Below the pieces are notes generated by a model, which saw only the letters and a list, made by a program, of their open reading frames with translations, had not been told where the DNA came from and did not search any database. DNA of 43,382 nt from JAAYAY01 sp964429355 (GTDB taxonomy: Bacteria; Planctomycetota; Planctomycetia; Pirellulales; Thermoguttaceae), in NCBI GenBank assembly GCA_964429355.1, contig CAYSCH010000026.1:1-43382 (forward strand), read 5' to 3'. How positions within the stretch are numbered: the stretch's first letter is position 1; every line of letters begins with the position of its first letter. Shown piece by piece: positions 21,001 through 23,772 of this stretch. Position numbers and translations under genes: made by a program.

Positions 21001-22052
21001 AGCTCGTCTACGAAGGGACCGGCGTCCACACCGTCACCTTCGACGGACTGGCCGGCGCCGACGAGGTGGATGTTACCGGTGCGGCCGAATACGAAAAGGT
21101 CGTTCTCGGTGCTTCCGCCGTGAGCCTGACGGGAACCAACTTCACCTTCACGTCCGCCAACATCGAGCATGCGGTCATGGAAAGCGGGGGCGGAAACGAC
21201 CTCGTGGAAGTCACCGATTCGGCTGGCGACGATACGCTGACGGCTGGACCCACGCAGCTCGTACTCGCCGGTGCCGGTTTCAGCCATCAGGCCGACAACT
21301 TCTACGAGATGCAGATCTACGCCCGCAACGGCGGCTACGACGTCATTGACCTCACCGATTCGGCCGGCAAGGACAAGGTTAAGGTCGAAACCAACGACAC
21401 GGTCAAACTCTACAACGCGAACTACCTCATCCGAGGCAAGTTCTTCGAAGAGATCAACGTCACTTCGACCGGCGGCAGCGATCAGGCTCGGATCTGGGAC
21501 ACGCCTGCCAACGATACGGTCACCGCTTCCTACCAGGAGGTGGTCTTCACCTCCGGAACGAATCTGGACGAGCCGGAGATGCTCCGCCAGAAGGTGACCG
21601 TCCAGGGCTTCGAGAATGCGAGCGTCTTCGCAACCATGGGTGGCTACGACGTCCTCACGATGTTCGACACGCCCGACGACGACAAGGCCATTCTGCGGTC
21701 GCACAAAGTGCAGATGAACCCGCGCACCGACGCCAATCCCTACGACTACCAGATCATGGGCCGAAGTTTCGACATGGTCCATGCCCAGGCGTCTACCGGT
21801 GTCGATGTGGTTCGGCTTCACGACACCGCGGCCGTCGATCTGTTGACAGCCGCTTACGTCGAAGGGAAGTCGTTTGCCACCCTGTCGAAGCCGGCCAACG
21901 GTACCGCAATGACCATGATGTACGACGCTCGCGGATACGACACTGTGAACGCTGTGAATGACCAGAAGGATTCGCCGAAGAACAAGAAGGATGTGGACGC
22001 GGCCGTGGACTTCCTCATGCTTGACAACGACAACTACTGGGAGGACATTTAG
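3..22052 (+). CDS. Giant multidomain secreted/surface protein, 5'-partial
   Basis: One uninterrupted frame of at least 7349 codons runs from the window edge to a TAG at 22050-22052. The frame is open at the first base, so the GTG at 24 is probably internal and the true start, signal peptide and promoter lie upstream. Numbering residues from base 24, the domain order is: two F-E-F-D modules (43-250), matrixin-like zinc protease (356-556), PPC-like domain (~553-672), right-handed beta-helix with D-W-G-G-L motifs (~720-1500), two more PPC-like domains (~1820-2280), propeller-like and jelly-roll-like segments (~2330-3600), choice-of-anchor L (~3767-4014), a second beta-helix (~4020-4180), three GEVED domains (~4442-5020), SdrD_B with insertions, Calx-beta with an inserted propeller, a fourth GEVED, seven ~110-residue repeats (6161-6959) and a Gly/Asp repeat tail. 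Composition is Asp/Gly/Thr-rich and Cys-poor, as in extracellular adhesins. The role is inferred to be a surface or secreted adhesive/proteolytic protein; the ligand is unknown. Confidence 0.93.
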   Translation, partial: HGISAVAVGPRIYFLDGDDTVNGAEPALTVHDSIYSIVAPGVVTEVEDGEFVEVNWTGLNGKAEVYRFEFDRDGSLFSSAAAGTKTYAVNIAGASSAVAILAALKNAIDAAGMNAVSTVLYIPGSSDPLGLTRLIINGAAHVEGGGVDADMIITHGYAVDVPNGLGDGNDGEYVDLFDTQSASWTRFEIDTNLSVGPGAVRVAIDGLGSGAADANALQDEIDTRGFGTVLSGGRVYLFSSSTRTLTDVAVGDVAALHLALESPGQTSGDTDGVIRYHGRMTAAEVTELIADEMAAQVAAKELYLEVIHFSPFVAVVTPQDAGDSYHTANELSNFGNQLGAHSVIVTAAIDPQELLLEWPGAVDEPGQRDLHDHLDILIEDHYVTGSSNADTVDGITEIYYNFRDIYGYNQDGTPLLNVITDAQKERTREIMALYSEYLGVDFVETADQGFLIATGDLKADGLTSFTGGTAGVAYQSIQTGYPTALMDKAEMWGSSHFGGDWFRVAMHEIGHLMGYGHAYDLPAGTIMGSGEDTLSATTTEMFPGNHDIVHGQHMYRPDSIDVDLYRFELTERGTLNAEVLAERMNDASQLDSVITIYRAVTVQDQDGNDKTVYELVARNDDYYSKDSSVELYLQPGVYFAGISASNNTDYDPNIENTGVGGTSQGEYKLRLTFTPGGVDPDDPATFRGDGVDHLVDADGPATKFDGDADGVPGGAYDFWFNVQQQNIFVDKASTSPTEDGSLANPYKTISKAITQKGTPGAIIRVLGNNYYNDDPNNLSSYDDNKPYQIGVNPDTRSALADGRRLEIPKGVTVIVDAGAVIKLSAANIDVGSSAENIDRSEGALQVLGTPQNLVMFTSFRDAQIGVDIDPSNKAPDRGDWGGLVFRNELDYNFIADYDPASGLPARQILETQGIFLNYVNHSDIRYGGGEVIVDSVRSVYTPIHMVEARPTVTNSRITKSADAAISGDPNSFADSRFQSWDVIAPFTASYTRIGPEVRGNYIVENSTNGMFVRISTAAGQAIKELELPGRFDDWDIVHVISENLFVNGTPGGPVLGQRTNPLTLIDANRIQAINAGNPATGEAYIPDQATFAIFDGSTRVVFEFNLGSGITPGHVAVSYTLADTAEQVAASIRTAIRQAKIQNGLDVDVDLSEDGSIVTIANTGPLVRVEGFGTYDARLDARLQIDPGVIVKMDGSRIEVEMGAQLIAEGRLGSDEGAPGYKVIMTSLLDDRYGAGGSFNTSAITSGHTAQPGDWGGLYFAPTSSGSIDHAVMAYGGGMTAIEGGFANFNAVEIRQADVRIANSRFENNAAAVAADRNGRGASSAATIQVRSAQPIIANNDFINNRGAVASIDANSLVSETITDWGRSTGFIRDFQEYASNHGPLVRANRMTNNGINGMEVRGGIMTTESVWDDTDIVHVVYDEIVVLNYHHEGVLRLESSDTQSLVVKLSGPDAGFTAGGDALEIEDRIGGTLQIVGQPGHPVVLTGLSDDTVGAGFTLSNLPQNDTNNDSDGDDGGTGGLLPVGPEVDRGLVIDNDVATGTPGFFEVRPSEGGDIFVSGVTAQGNSTLFVDRDLIFDFENYIDIGSDGGAINLGSTNITMPPTLISPDVVASEGNFQGPNGVVNWRVETYLNNGDPRVNNKITFTSTAPLGNIRLINYLDEDIQNFTDDILWTTGTPGQPDFRAYTLDGPERVGFSHGGIYLPGPGLANASYDGWAADEFFELGTAITGAGTTYSIPGNIDTTSLPQGNDADLGTVYGPDDVTTAFAWSVNPSATSATITSFLELVPRNPASQPGEWRSIRLDEYSNDRNVGVVVEAELPFGETSDANSHPSAAQTLGSIAQEDKAGDDNLRLGFEVHGTIRTDDPTDSDVYSFNAPAGTEIWLDVDRTNHAMDLVVELVDADGNVLSRSDNSYFEELNGSVEDLSAESYSMDRDYWLRHDFYTTNDRDPGLRLMLPGPQGQMRTYYVRVRSVLAIGAIPPADQLAEGQTFTVSDRSMTFTFEFDSNGSVTGNHIPVSRMTPGGVLRDAAQMAQAIIDAVGVARSHGLEATARLRDGQVVLDGMGLRFNPMSAPLVHLANTSGQYQLQLRLQEMQEVPGSTVQYADIRFATNGIEVLGQPGHSPLLGESAEVEGPSQINVNDLVGNAQDIGNLLGSDQSTIAISGALAGRTDVDWYRMTVDYQGIQQINGISDTGSIWATMFDIDYADGMARPDLTMWVFDSQQRLILIGGNSNVTEDQPDPISGASIEDLSRGSVGPLDPFIGTTYLPEGNGVAYYIAITSSLTTANVLDDAFPLVRREPVNSVRRIVEEHIEGGTESYVPAQRLSLTPNEFTLGDVVMYVNTNGDLYTIDPFTGQVETDLTPLGGFLPQSPTRVYRDIAMRNDARLYTTAGRSGGGNQHDAIGNVREINTGDARQAFIYEQDENIRTYELNNAGNGIQIYNPGVQFEAMTFNTAGDPRDMWVVGNISGNPSGWSYTNNLLYLLDENNVAEQQGGLSTADRLGTNIVPRGWLTAAPTMVLPTQATDTIVPFNDPGDITDGNTFRITDSGGTQYLFEFDTGLNVRLAATGAQGLRDGDYFMLNDGSGPEFYEFDSGAVFVVQAVNNSLDGVEVTVTPSPATGGAGVVIEFDNNNSWNSANTRLQFTNAQTPADVAANLAAAIDAATNMGATTIGNRVSITGDHPTNPLTTTNPALVSIQGAAGTTLGIAIPFEETDTVAALGASVQSVVEGNSSIVVGYAERFGTPAQLAAIGHRFTFNGATAYDFTNTDTAGPPAMVYQSGADGTAAPFGVEIHAGMTADELAAAIAPVINANVPGVTATAVGGAVELIGGDVLATSNGAIVGTPAADRVGPAGGGGGQITGIAIVEGQMYAVTNNGDLFRVANFNSYDFQGVDPSQGYRFMVFTDNGPSLEFIRHYDGVSFTGLTKGPNTVEGGDYSSVLFATSSNRIYAMDVEGDLQPVFMGGNTSVNTGVSGIQGVAFSPIDYNLWHTTERRWADAGHGTNQAWDDSRTASVGQYPDEGDTSYYFALEGPGYSHESQPGAGNFEDQPRANTAALNTYNLPGGAFGSLTSGTFSLEGYEYEDKPVLYFTYFAETQNSADWDGLRVYISSDGADWDMIGTNTDLDWNPIFLDTQNPGAPDERIIDEIVDTGGSWRQARVDLSRYAGLDNLQLRFDVSTASDMEVGADRGQGDYITTSAATVFADGALPTAVTADGRFSVENTRFWMNQNLVNGNLVGGQMFEFDMGLALFLPNVAGRWIPDGEWFEVSDGIAGHSPVRFEFNSVGGINPASHVEIVISSDMSSDEVADAIVAAVNGAANLDVEGIKDEFRVFLKGAVSVTQSAAPQVRVLGDAPGTVTPGAVAVPLMANMRDFEVAEVLAKVLNQRYSSQPQFGGTDQLRAFDASTIPHNSTFTIRAVDSQGIYQSITFVFDRVGTNTGPTAIDISAAVTANDVAAAVVAAINTYAAAIPAPLQLSATQVGDIIELDGPISFVDADGPLEHLNRYETTANRDSGLDTLMHLYGQRLTTPGMLGHGDSLYGDQTSKNYGDPSSSNRFSHFARGQNNAFEGFYIDDIIIGFAERGEMVTAAPADNSAFDFHTSVTTTPIIVEGEYTLEIRRGEDYGQRPVPSMPSDWLQLNQWVDTNDRLANGFTVLVPPASEIAHRDTFVISDGLHEKTFIFLDVTMGGGAGGMVAVYFNAAMNAAEMAAAVAAAVNSAAQLPVDKVLNVTASFGATSDRVDLFGATNVSGLDHVIYGPDAGAKIVGTAFPQGGVLISDTVDAAEADAAERLIEKILGPGVSLVPGTAVYVGGQNSSGFWSDGVNEGIILTSGNANFAEGPNSNDGSTGTASGDGDADLDPLVAPYTTEDTSMLEFEFDFVGGDLTFEYVFASEEYNEFVYSYYNDVFAFFLEGPGFPKQNIALVPGTTSTPVAIDTVNGGLPYGDPNASYPELYNNNDPNEGGLFLGEIGYDGFTDILTARAANLPAGRYRMKLTVSDTDDHVLDSGVFIKAGTFSNIIDAGNEPDEIKVVRTNLGDQNHKRQKGQIVIANNSITNSLEYGIVVAPTQRDGAGDWAHPASGRTINEPNNLVPGIMIENNLVAYSGDGGIRFSGDTNPAGQPVGAIPFGRIVNNTIFGSANSPEGIGILVENAAGPTLLNNIVAGLNVGVQVDASSAPNTVLGGMLYQGNSQAVVGTSVGSFAVTLAPTDTLFVDADGGNFYLDRGSLAIDSSIDSLEERQGYFNSILDPAGIPVSPILAPEEDLFGQLRRDDPSAASPAGLGQNVFKDRGAIDRVDFVEPTSSVTVPLDNGPDDELGTITNDVKIVGQKVLKFTIQLRDTGGIGIYDTTVKPEAIHLYRDLDEATYLNPLTRDAELVEGIDYSMVYNSTNDTIDLIPLSGLWAEGYDYTIVLDDTIRDRADNPLQPNRYSGTFNGLTVFQISLAGLDFGDAPDDPSKATDYPTYLNSDGPRHVIYSGFHLGAKVDSETDARAANDADGDLCDDGVTLAGSGMLAGKNATFTINATIQNQNLLDFYGGVAWVSARFDFQQDGDFDDFTPDGDGVRDYKVVIPVSDGDTTLTVPVPTGISGAVFARFRFGSLESEVTLLTGQASDGEVEDYVFEVVEFLKDFGDAPNSTSAQGTPQTYPVTEADNGAWHSTNDITVYLGTVIPDSELDGVPTRTAEGDDMARTDDEDGVDVANKVFVADGSTVNTISVTVSGQTLMTAYLNGWFDLDADGEWDSGEQIISGFDADAKFDFTGTTSITRSFTFTIPELPGGLEQAVSYARFRVSSSQAYQDGFAGGLAADGTSVVDGEVEDYRVFVVSEARDYGDVPDGMASGDYPTLISSNGASHLVIPGLSLGQRIDAEYDGQPSAMARGDDLAYPTGGGNDEDGVLFQVGGTDAYSRLVPGGTALVEVNVANSLPGNQQAYLYGWIDFNHDGDWSDAGEQVFGDSSGGLAVSAGTNTLSIDIPELFDPADPAAISVLGDTYARFRLSTDADLSYDGPASDGEVEDYLVTIEIGDATIRGKKFDDQDADGIYDSSVQGTVPPIELVTVGLGPTVLNNTDNSWTGSTALGFDFEFYGETYNSFYVSSNGLVSFDYPFTPATNPGFPMANMAVIAPFWADADMTQSGGSVHVSYGTSQRGNPFIQVDWNDVGYYDRSSVGNLNLRNTFSLYIEDAAAGDIVAFVYDTMQWTTGDLGGTNGFGGFGAEIGFNSGQGTQFYSEARPNSQQGLSALLASTDNGVLGYRMDPTTGLLAKGEPGLADVKVYLDYDGDGALDVNEPWTVTRSDDLSTPGVDETGDFEFTGLFGGTYTVREVLTGDWRQTYPEAELSYLPDVNGNKIQAIAASNLADGDRFLVGDGTTSVQFEFENTNLGNGTLGGAVAVNFTPAMSAAQVADAIAAAINAQAMNLSASVDLTVSPSGDVVVLVADTVADPAAVVSINPQTSMLAILGNSRINADRSYTVEVGAGETYSGLQFGNHKLSTIAVGDVSVAEGAEGESTVVNVTFERRGSFGAALQVNYHTVDGSAKTGPGYDDYQAVTNGSFIFDPQDEPQATWNIEAVTHNRTNDYDYHVSGDSIVFEVADGNDWEILVYNDTVGGEPVPLTSNLTDDRFADLYRIGTGDSGTIYAVWAGVDPAPGQTDYEIFFGEIEVTSSGLNIVRTVQLTQNATDDKSPKVSDSHVTWWGIDTAGDRDIYLLDVATIGTAAAQIVNISNNDYDDFDPVVDGDRVAWHAQVGQGTEIFLWDGSGTRRVTNNQAGNTSPQLDGNYLVWQGRNGTDYEIFVYEIDTRLTTQITSDGYDDVMPRIDGDNIVWQGGASSNREILLYNIVDAGSPSNISNSFGLDERPEIDGDQIVWHTFDGVDWEVIFFDLSKPFLPSNVSNNLDYDWGPQISGELLVWRSNDGVDYEIIVASQNDPVAVQQVQLIINGDNNLEDDETFHVVIDSVTVNGAPWGNFDATVQGTIGIYNDDGQLDFGDAPASYYTRIADNGPRHVTQPGDTANEGYYLGAKIDSETDGLPSAGADGDDSLTSPDEDGVSIRSHWLPGGTVQLVVTASKAGYFQGWADYNGDGNFGDMFGVEDTGERLTFTNQSSASSWSILLQPGENVLTIEVPADANLGDTYARFRFSRDGGLSYIGSSLNGEVEDYAISISEDQPGVKITPTNLTNDVIEGGITDTYQVVLTARPTQTVWVNIAGDDDVTTTTQQLKFTPDNWDVAQTVTIRAVDDTIAELPADNIGWLTHTTQSLDLAYNDLSIPQVKVNVTDNDLAKVQVYRTGGSTRVKEDGSLTDTYEVVLPSMPVGNVNVAVDGGDQLLVSKTAGGAATASIDLEFSPSNWNVRQIVYVRAVDDPIAEGDPSVPLANREHVGTISHTASSLDDLLYDTLGAGIDSVTVQIGDNDTPGIEILGSDSLSVTEGSSTPGSYQIRLLSKPTKNVLVTMQPDAQVSVTTASPLIFTPTNWNEYRTVQVLAVDDAVAEASQTGQVSHVVSSDDAFYTGLTLSPVAVGIVDNDVAGIAITDGGSLDVVEGGAGDTYQVSLTSKPTADVVVTIVRGSQLSTDVAALTFTPDNWSLPQTVAVSAVNDAIAEGNHSAVIGHSVQSTDLAYHHMDIPLRTVNITDNDAADVLISASGTLGVTEGGTTTQYEIVLASAPASKVTVTLDGGDQIVLVPTEIVFTAADWNQPRIVTVRALDDSVAEGNHSTTIEHTVASSDPNYNGLAVDNVPVAITDNDTVGILITETDDSTDVSEAGQTDVYLVSLRSQPSATVTIQILTDGQVKTLPATLTFTPLNWNQAKTVAVSAVSDVIPEGDHTGTISHVVSSDDPDYAGLTPAELMVNIVDNDTAGVVITQTGAGTAVTEGGATDTYTVALVSQPTANVTITMTAASDVSTSPVQLTFTSTNWSTPQTVTVSAIDDLVDEETESVAIKHVVTSTDTMYNGLAVGQVLVQVTDNDEGTPTETLNLVGTAGADKLELVRGAVLTVKLNDQLVYEGTGVHTVTFDGLAGADEVDVTGAAEYEKVVLGASAVSLTGTNFTFTSANIEHAVMESGGGNDLVEVTDSAGDDTLTAGPTQLVLAGAGFSHQADNFYEMQIYARNGGYDVIDLTDSAGKDKVKVETNDTVKLYNANYLIRGKFFEEINVTSTGGSDQARIWDTPANDTVTASYQEVVFTSGTNLDEPEMLRQKVTVQGFENASVFATMGGYDVLTMFDTPDDDKAILRSHKVQMNPRTDANPYDYQIMGRSFDMVHAQASTGVDVVRLHDTAAVDLLTAAYVEGKSFATLSKPANGTAMTMMYDARGYDTVNAVNDQKDSPKNKKDVDAAVDFLMLDNDNYWEDI
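1090..1690 (+). other. Matrixin/reprolysin-like zinc metalloprotease domain within the giant protein
   Basis: The peptide HEIGHLMGYGH (residues 500-510, bases 1521-1553) is a perfect metzincin HExxHxxGxxH site, supplying three zinc-binding histidines and the catalytic glutamate. It is followed ten residues later by a Met-turn-like TIMG with Met520. Upstream, a segment around residues 405-445 (ITDAQKERTREIMALYSEYL and the following strand) resembles the N-terminal part of the M10/M12 catalytic fold, where secondary structure leads into the zinc helix. No cysteine-switch propeptide is visible. All catalytic residues are present, so activity is plausible, perhaps self-processing or host/polymer cleavage. 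The substrate cannot be read from the sequence. Confidence 0.85.
11322..12065 (+). other. Choice-of-anchor L domain within the giant protein
   Basis: This stretch (residues ~3767-4014) contains the family hallmarks: GVLISDTVDAAEADAAERLI near its start, then GIILTSGNA, the strand pair ending in FASEEYNEFV, the DVFAFFLEGPG strand and a C-terminal TVSDTDDHVLDSGVFI. It matches the choice-of-anchor L family of secreted bacterial proteins, whose copies occur in proteins attached to the surface by various sorting systems. It sits directly before a right-handed beta-helix block (residues ~4040-4180, repeated I-x-N-N motifs). Comparison with the surrounding beta-helix style suggests that the domain may itself be inserted before the strand leading into QIVIANNSITNS. 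Confidence 0.75.
13347..15078 (+). repeat. Three consecutive GEVED domains in the giant protein
   Basis: Three tandem copies each open with D-(F/Y)-G-D-(A/V)-P and close with D-G-E-V-E-D-Y: about 13347-13884, 13890-14490 and 14500-15078. A fourth copy lies at 17950-18490. Inside each copy are calcium-loop-like acidic stretches of the type D-x-D-x-D-G and the strand A-R-F-R. The fourth copy is separated from the first three by the SdrD_B and Calx-beta blocks. GEVED domains occur in large bacterial surface proteins; a calcium-stabilised beta-sandwich role is inferred from the acidic motifs. Confidence 0.85.
15093..16470 (+). other. SdrD_B-like domain with two inserted segments (NIDO-like and F-E-F module)
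   Basis: An SdrD_B/Cna-B-type domain begins at IRGKKFDDQDADGIYDSS (15093) but is interrupted at once by about 210 residues resembling a NIDO domain (SSNGLVSF, VIAPFWADADM; ~15150-15780). The SdrD_B sequence then resumes at GEPGLADVKVYLDYDGDG and runs to GGTYTVREVLTGDWRQTYPE. It is interrupted again by a ~115-residue F-E-F module (~16050-16400) and ends with SYTVEVGAGETYSGLQFGN. Joining the three pieces reconstitutes an ordinary SdrD_B domain, which is the reason for calling the intervening parts insertions. Confidence 0.7.
16485..17955 (+). other. Calx-beta-like domain split by an inserted beta-propeller
   Basis: The first half of a Calx-beta-like domain (VSVAEGAEGESTVVNVTFER through GSFIFDPQDEP) ends near 16690. 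The second half (VQLIINGDNNLEDDETFHVV through IGIYNDDG) starts near 17800. Between them, about 365 residues carry seven or eight repeats of the form D-G-D-x-(I/V)-V-W-x-(3-6)-D-x-E-I-(F/L)-x-Y, at about 16752, 17080, 17208, 17328, 17455, 17584 and 17710. That count and the TolB-like repeat form fit a closed seven- or eight-bladed beta-propeller. Confidence 0.7.
18504..20900 (+). repeat. Seven ~110-residue tandem repeats in the giant protein
   Basis: Seven Calx-beta/cadherin-like protein repeats begin at 18504, 18843, 19242, 19578, 19908, 20238 and 20571, and the last ends at 20900. Spacings are 330-339 bases except for the second unit at 399 bases. Each repeat has an opening G-(I/V)-x-I, a V-x-E-G-G or similar turn, T-Y-x-V-x-L, F-T-P-x-N-W, V-x-A-V-D-D, a H-x-V-x-S-x-D-x-x-Y-x-G-L strand and a closing T-D-N-D. 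The acidic closers look like inter-domain calcium ligands. The DNA copies have diverged, so this is an old duplication under protein-level selection. The array probably forms a rigid stalk. Confidence 0.9.
20926..22049 (+). repeat. C-terminal Gly/Asp repeat block of the giant protein
   Basis: The last ~375 residues hold about five imperfect repeats centred on (G)-G-x-D-x-(9)-D-x-(3-5)-D-x-(L/V)-T-A, starting near 21183, 21330, 21470, 21637 and 21797. They recall, but do not exactly match, RTX GGxGxD nonapeptides. The chain ends in a lysine-rich stretch (DQKDSPKNKKDVD) and an acidic/aromatic tail (LMLDNDNYWEDI). No LPXTG, no type-9 sorting domain and no terminal membrane helix is visible. This is probably the export or surface-attachment end, but that is inference. 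Confidence 0.7.
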
Positions 22053-22107
22053 GCCCGCTAACAAGACCACCGATTGTGCACATCCACGTCTGTGGGAGTT
22101 TCGTACG

Positions 22108-22143
22108 CCTTGTCAGGGCTTCTTGGAGCCCAAGGGAGACCTT
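22108..22143 (+). terminator. Possible intrinsic terminator after the giant gene
   Basis: A hairpin with stem GGGCT/AGCCC (22116-22120 with 22127-22131) can be extended by CCTTG/CAAGG across a bulge. A short T run (22140s) follows after an eight-base gap. The stem is weak and the T run is separated from it, so this is only a candidate. Confidence 0.25.
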
Positions 22144-22205
22144 TTATGGACTTCTGCCATAAGTTCTAATAATACGCTCCTGGTTTCCAGCCGAGCGTGA
22201 GGAGC

Positions 22206-22817
22206 ATGGTGTCTCCAGATCCAGTCAATCCGGCGACCGGGCCCGAGATCTCCAAAGCCGAGATCCGGGCCCTTGCGATTCAACTCCGGCAAAATCTTGC
22301 CGAGAAGGATCGGCGGAGCGCCGCCATTTGCGAGAGATTCCGTGCGATTCCCCAGTTTCGCGGTGCCGAGACGGTTCTCGTCTTCATGCACATTCGCGAT
22401 GAGGTGCGCACGACCGACCTTGTAGCACACCTCCTGCAAAGCGGCAAGAAAGCCGTCATCCCCTATTGTGCCGGCAACAACCTCGAACTTTATCACCTCA
22501 CCGATCTGACCGAACTCTCCCCCGGCGTCCTCGGCATCCCCGAACCGAGACCCTCCTTGCGTTCCCTTGCCGAGAGGCGCGTGACGCCTGAGGAACTGGA
22601 TCTGCTGGCCGTTCCCGGAGTCGCCTTCGATCCAGGGGGGGGCCGCGTGGGATACGGGCGCGGTTACTTCGATCGGCTGCTCCGGAAGCTGCGGGCCGGC
22701 GCCGTCTCGGTCGGCATCGCTTTCCAGTGCCAACTGTTCGACCGGGTGCCGATGGAATCCCACGACGTCCCCCTCGATGCGGTCGCGACCGAAGATGCTC
22801 TCTATTGGGCGAAGTGA
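22206..22817 (+). CDS. 5-formyltetrahydrofolate cyclo-ligase
   Basis: The product (203 residues from the ATG at 22206) matches the 5-formyl-THF cyclo-ligase (MTHFS) family, which converts 5-formyltetrahydrofolate with ATP to 5,10-methenyltetrahydrofolate in cytoplasmic one-carbon metabolism. Visible features are the N-terminal K-x-x-x-R helix (K17-R21) and the signature PGVAFDPGGGRVGYGRGYFD (137-156) with its phosphate-binding glycines and Tyr/Arg. The length is normal for the family. The start is uncertain: an in-frame GTG lies at 22197, the ATG at 22206 and another GTG at 22209; the AGGAG at 22200-22204 is close to all of them and best spaced, though still tightly, for the GTG at 22209. The next gene begins ten bases after the stop, so the two are probably co-transcribed. 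Confidence 0.93.
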   Translation: MVSPDPVNPATGPEISKAEIRALAIQLRQNLAEKDRRSAAICERFRAIPQFRGAETVLVFMHIRDEVRTTDLVAHLLQSGKKAVIPYCAGNNLELYHLTDLTELSPGVLGIPEPRPSLRSLAERRVTPEELDLLAVPGVAFDPGGGRVGYGRGYFDRLLRKLRAGAVSVGIAFQCQLFDRVPMESHDVPLDAVATEDALYWAK

Positions 22818-22827
22818 AGATCCCGCC

Positions 22828-23511
22828 ATGAAGGCAAAGCGAATTGTTGTGACCGGCGCCAGTCGCGGACTGGGCCGGGCGATGGTCGAGGGCTTCATTG
22901 CCGCGGGGCATATCGTTGCCGGATGTGCCCGGACAGCCAACGCGATCGAACAATTGCAGCGGGCGTACTGCCGGCCTCACCGGTTCGACGTGGTGGACGT
23001 TCGCGGCGACGCCGTCGTCAAGTTGTGGGCTAGGGAGGTGCTGGCGGAGGGGCCGGTCGACCTGCTGGTGAACAATGCCGCCCTGATCAATGAAAATGCC
23101 CACCTCTGGACCGTTCCGGCGGCTGAGTTCGATGACCTGTTCGACGTCAACGTCAAGGGAACCGCCAACGTGATTCGCCACTTCCTGCCGGCAATGATCC
23201 AGCGGCAGTCGGGCGTTGTCGTGAATTTCAGTTCCGGTTGGGGACGATCGACGTCGCCCGAGGTAGCCCCTTATTGCGCTACCAAGTGGGCCATCGAAGG
23301 GCTTACTCGTGCCCTTGCCGAGGAACTCCCCGCCGGCATGGCCGCCATCCCGCTCAACCCCGGCATCATCGACACTCAGATGCTCAGAAGTTGCTTTAGC
23401 GATTCCGCCTCCGCCTACCCCACCGCCCAGCACTGGGCCCTCCGTGCCGTCCCCTTCCTGCTCCAACTCGGCCCTCAAGATAACGGCCGGCCCCTCACCG
23501 TTCCCGAATAA
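22828..23511 (+). CDS. Short-chain dehydrogenase/reductase (SDR)
   Basis: A classical SDR of 227 residues starting at the ATG at 22828. The cofactor motif is TGASRGLG (residues 9-16), followed by NNAA at 82-85 and N-V-K-G at 108-111. The catalytic serine is in NFSSG (135/136), and the Y-C-A-T-K pair gives Tyr149 and Lys153. After Lys153 comes the usual P-G-I-I-D-T-Q-M segment that closes the active site. The enzyme should be an NAD(P)-dependent oxidoreductase in the cytoplasm; the substrate cannot be assigned. The frame is open upstream to 22777 within the cyclo-ligase gene, but the Rossmann beta-strand begins right after the ATG chosen here. It lies ten bases downstream of the cyclo-ligase stop. 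Confidence 0.9.
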   Translation: MKAKRIVVTGASRGLGRAMVEGFIAAGHIVAGCARTANAIEQLQRAYCRPHRFDVVDVRGDAVVKLWAREVLAEGPVDLLVNNAALINENAHLWTVPAAEFDDLFDVNVKGTANVIRHFLPAMIQRQSGVVVNFSSGWGRSTSPEVAPYCATKWAIEGLTRALAEELPAGMAAIPLNPGIIDTQMLRSCFSDSASAYPTAQHWALRAVPFLLQLGPQDNGRPLTVPE

Positions 23512-23588
23512 TGCCGAGTGGTCAGGCCTGAGCGACGGCGTGCCTCAAGGGTGATACCAAGGTTCTGGCATAAACACACCACTCGGCA
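23512..23588. repeat. 11-base perfect inverted repeat in a convergent intergenic region
   Basis: TGCCGAGTGGT at 23512-23522 is exactly complementary to ACCACTCGGCA at 23578-23588, with 55 bases between. The left arm starts immediately after the TAA of the SDR gene. The 261-base region between the SDR gene and the convergent URO-D-like gene holds no other recognisable gene. It could be a structured 3' end, a bidirectional terminator without a T run, or the ends of a small repeat element. Confidence 0.6.
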
Positions 23589-23772
23589 GGCCGACCGCCC
23601 CCAACGTTTCTTGTATGCACATGCCATGCAATAGGGGTTTTTGCAGCACCCCACTGCCGGGTTGGATCGACTTACGGCCCGGGCACGGGGCGTAACTCTA
23701 TCGTATGTCAATACTTGCGCAAGTCCGCTTCGCCCGACTTTTTGCGCCGCCACGAAGATACGGTGCAAAACC

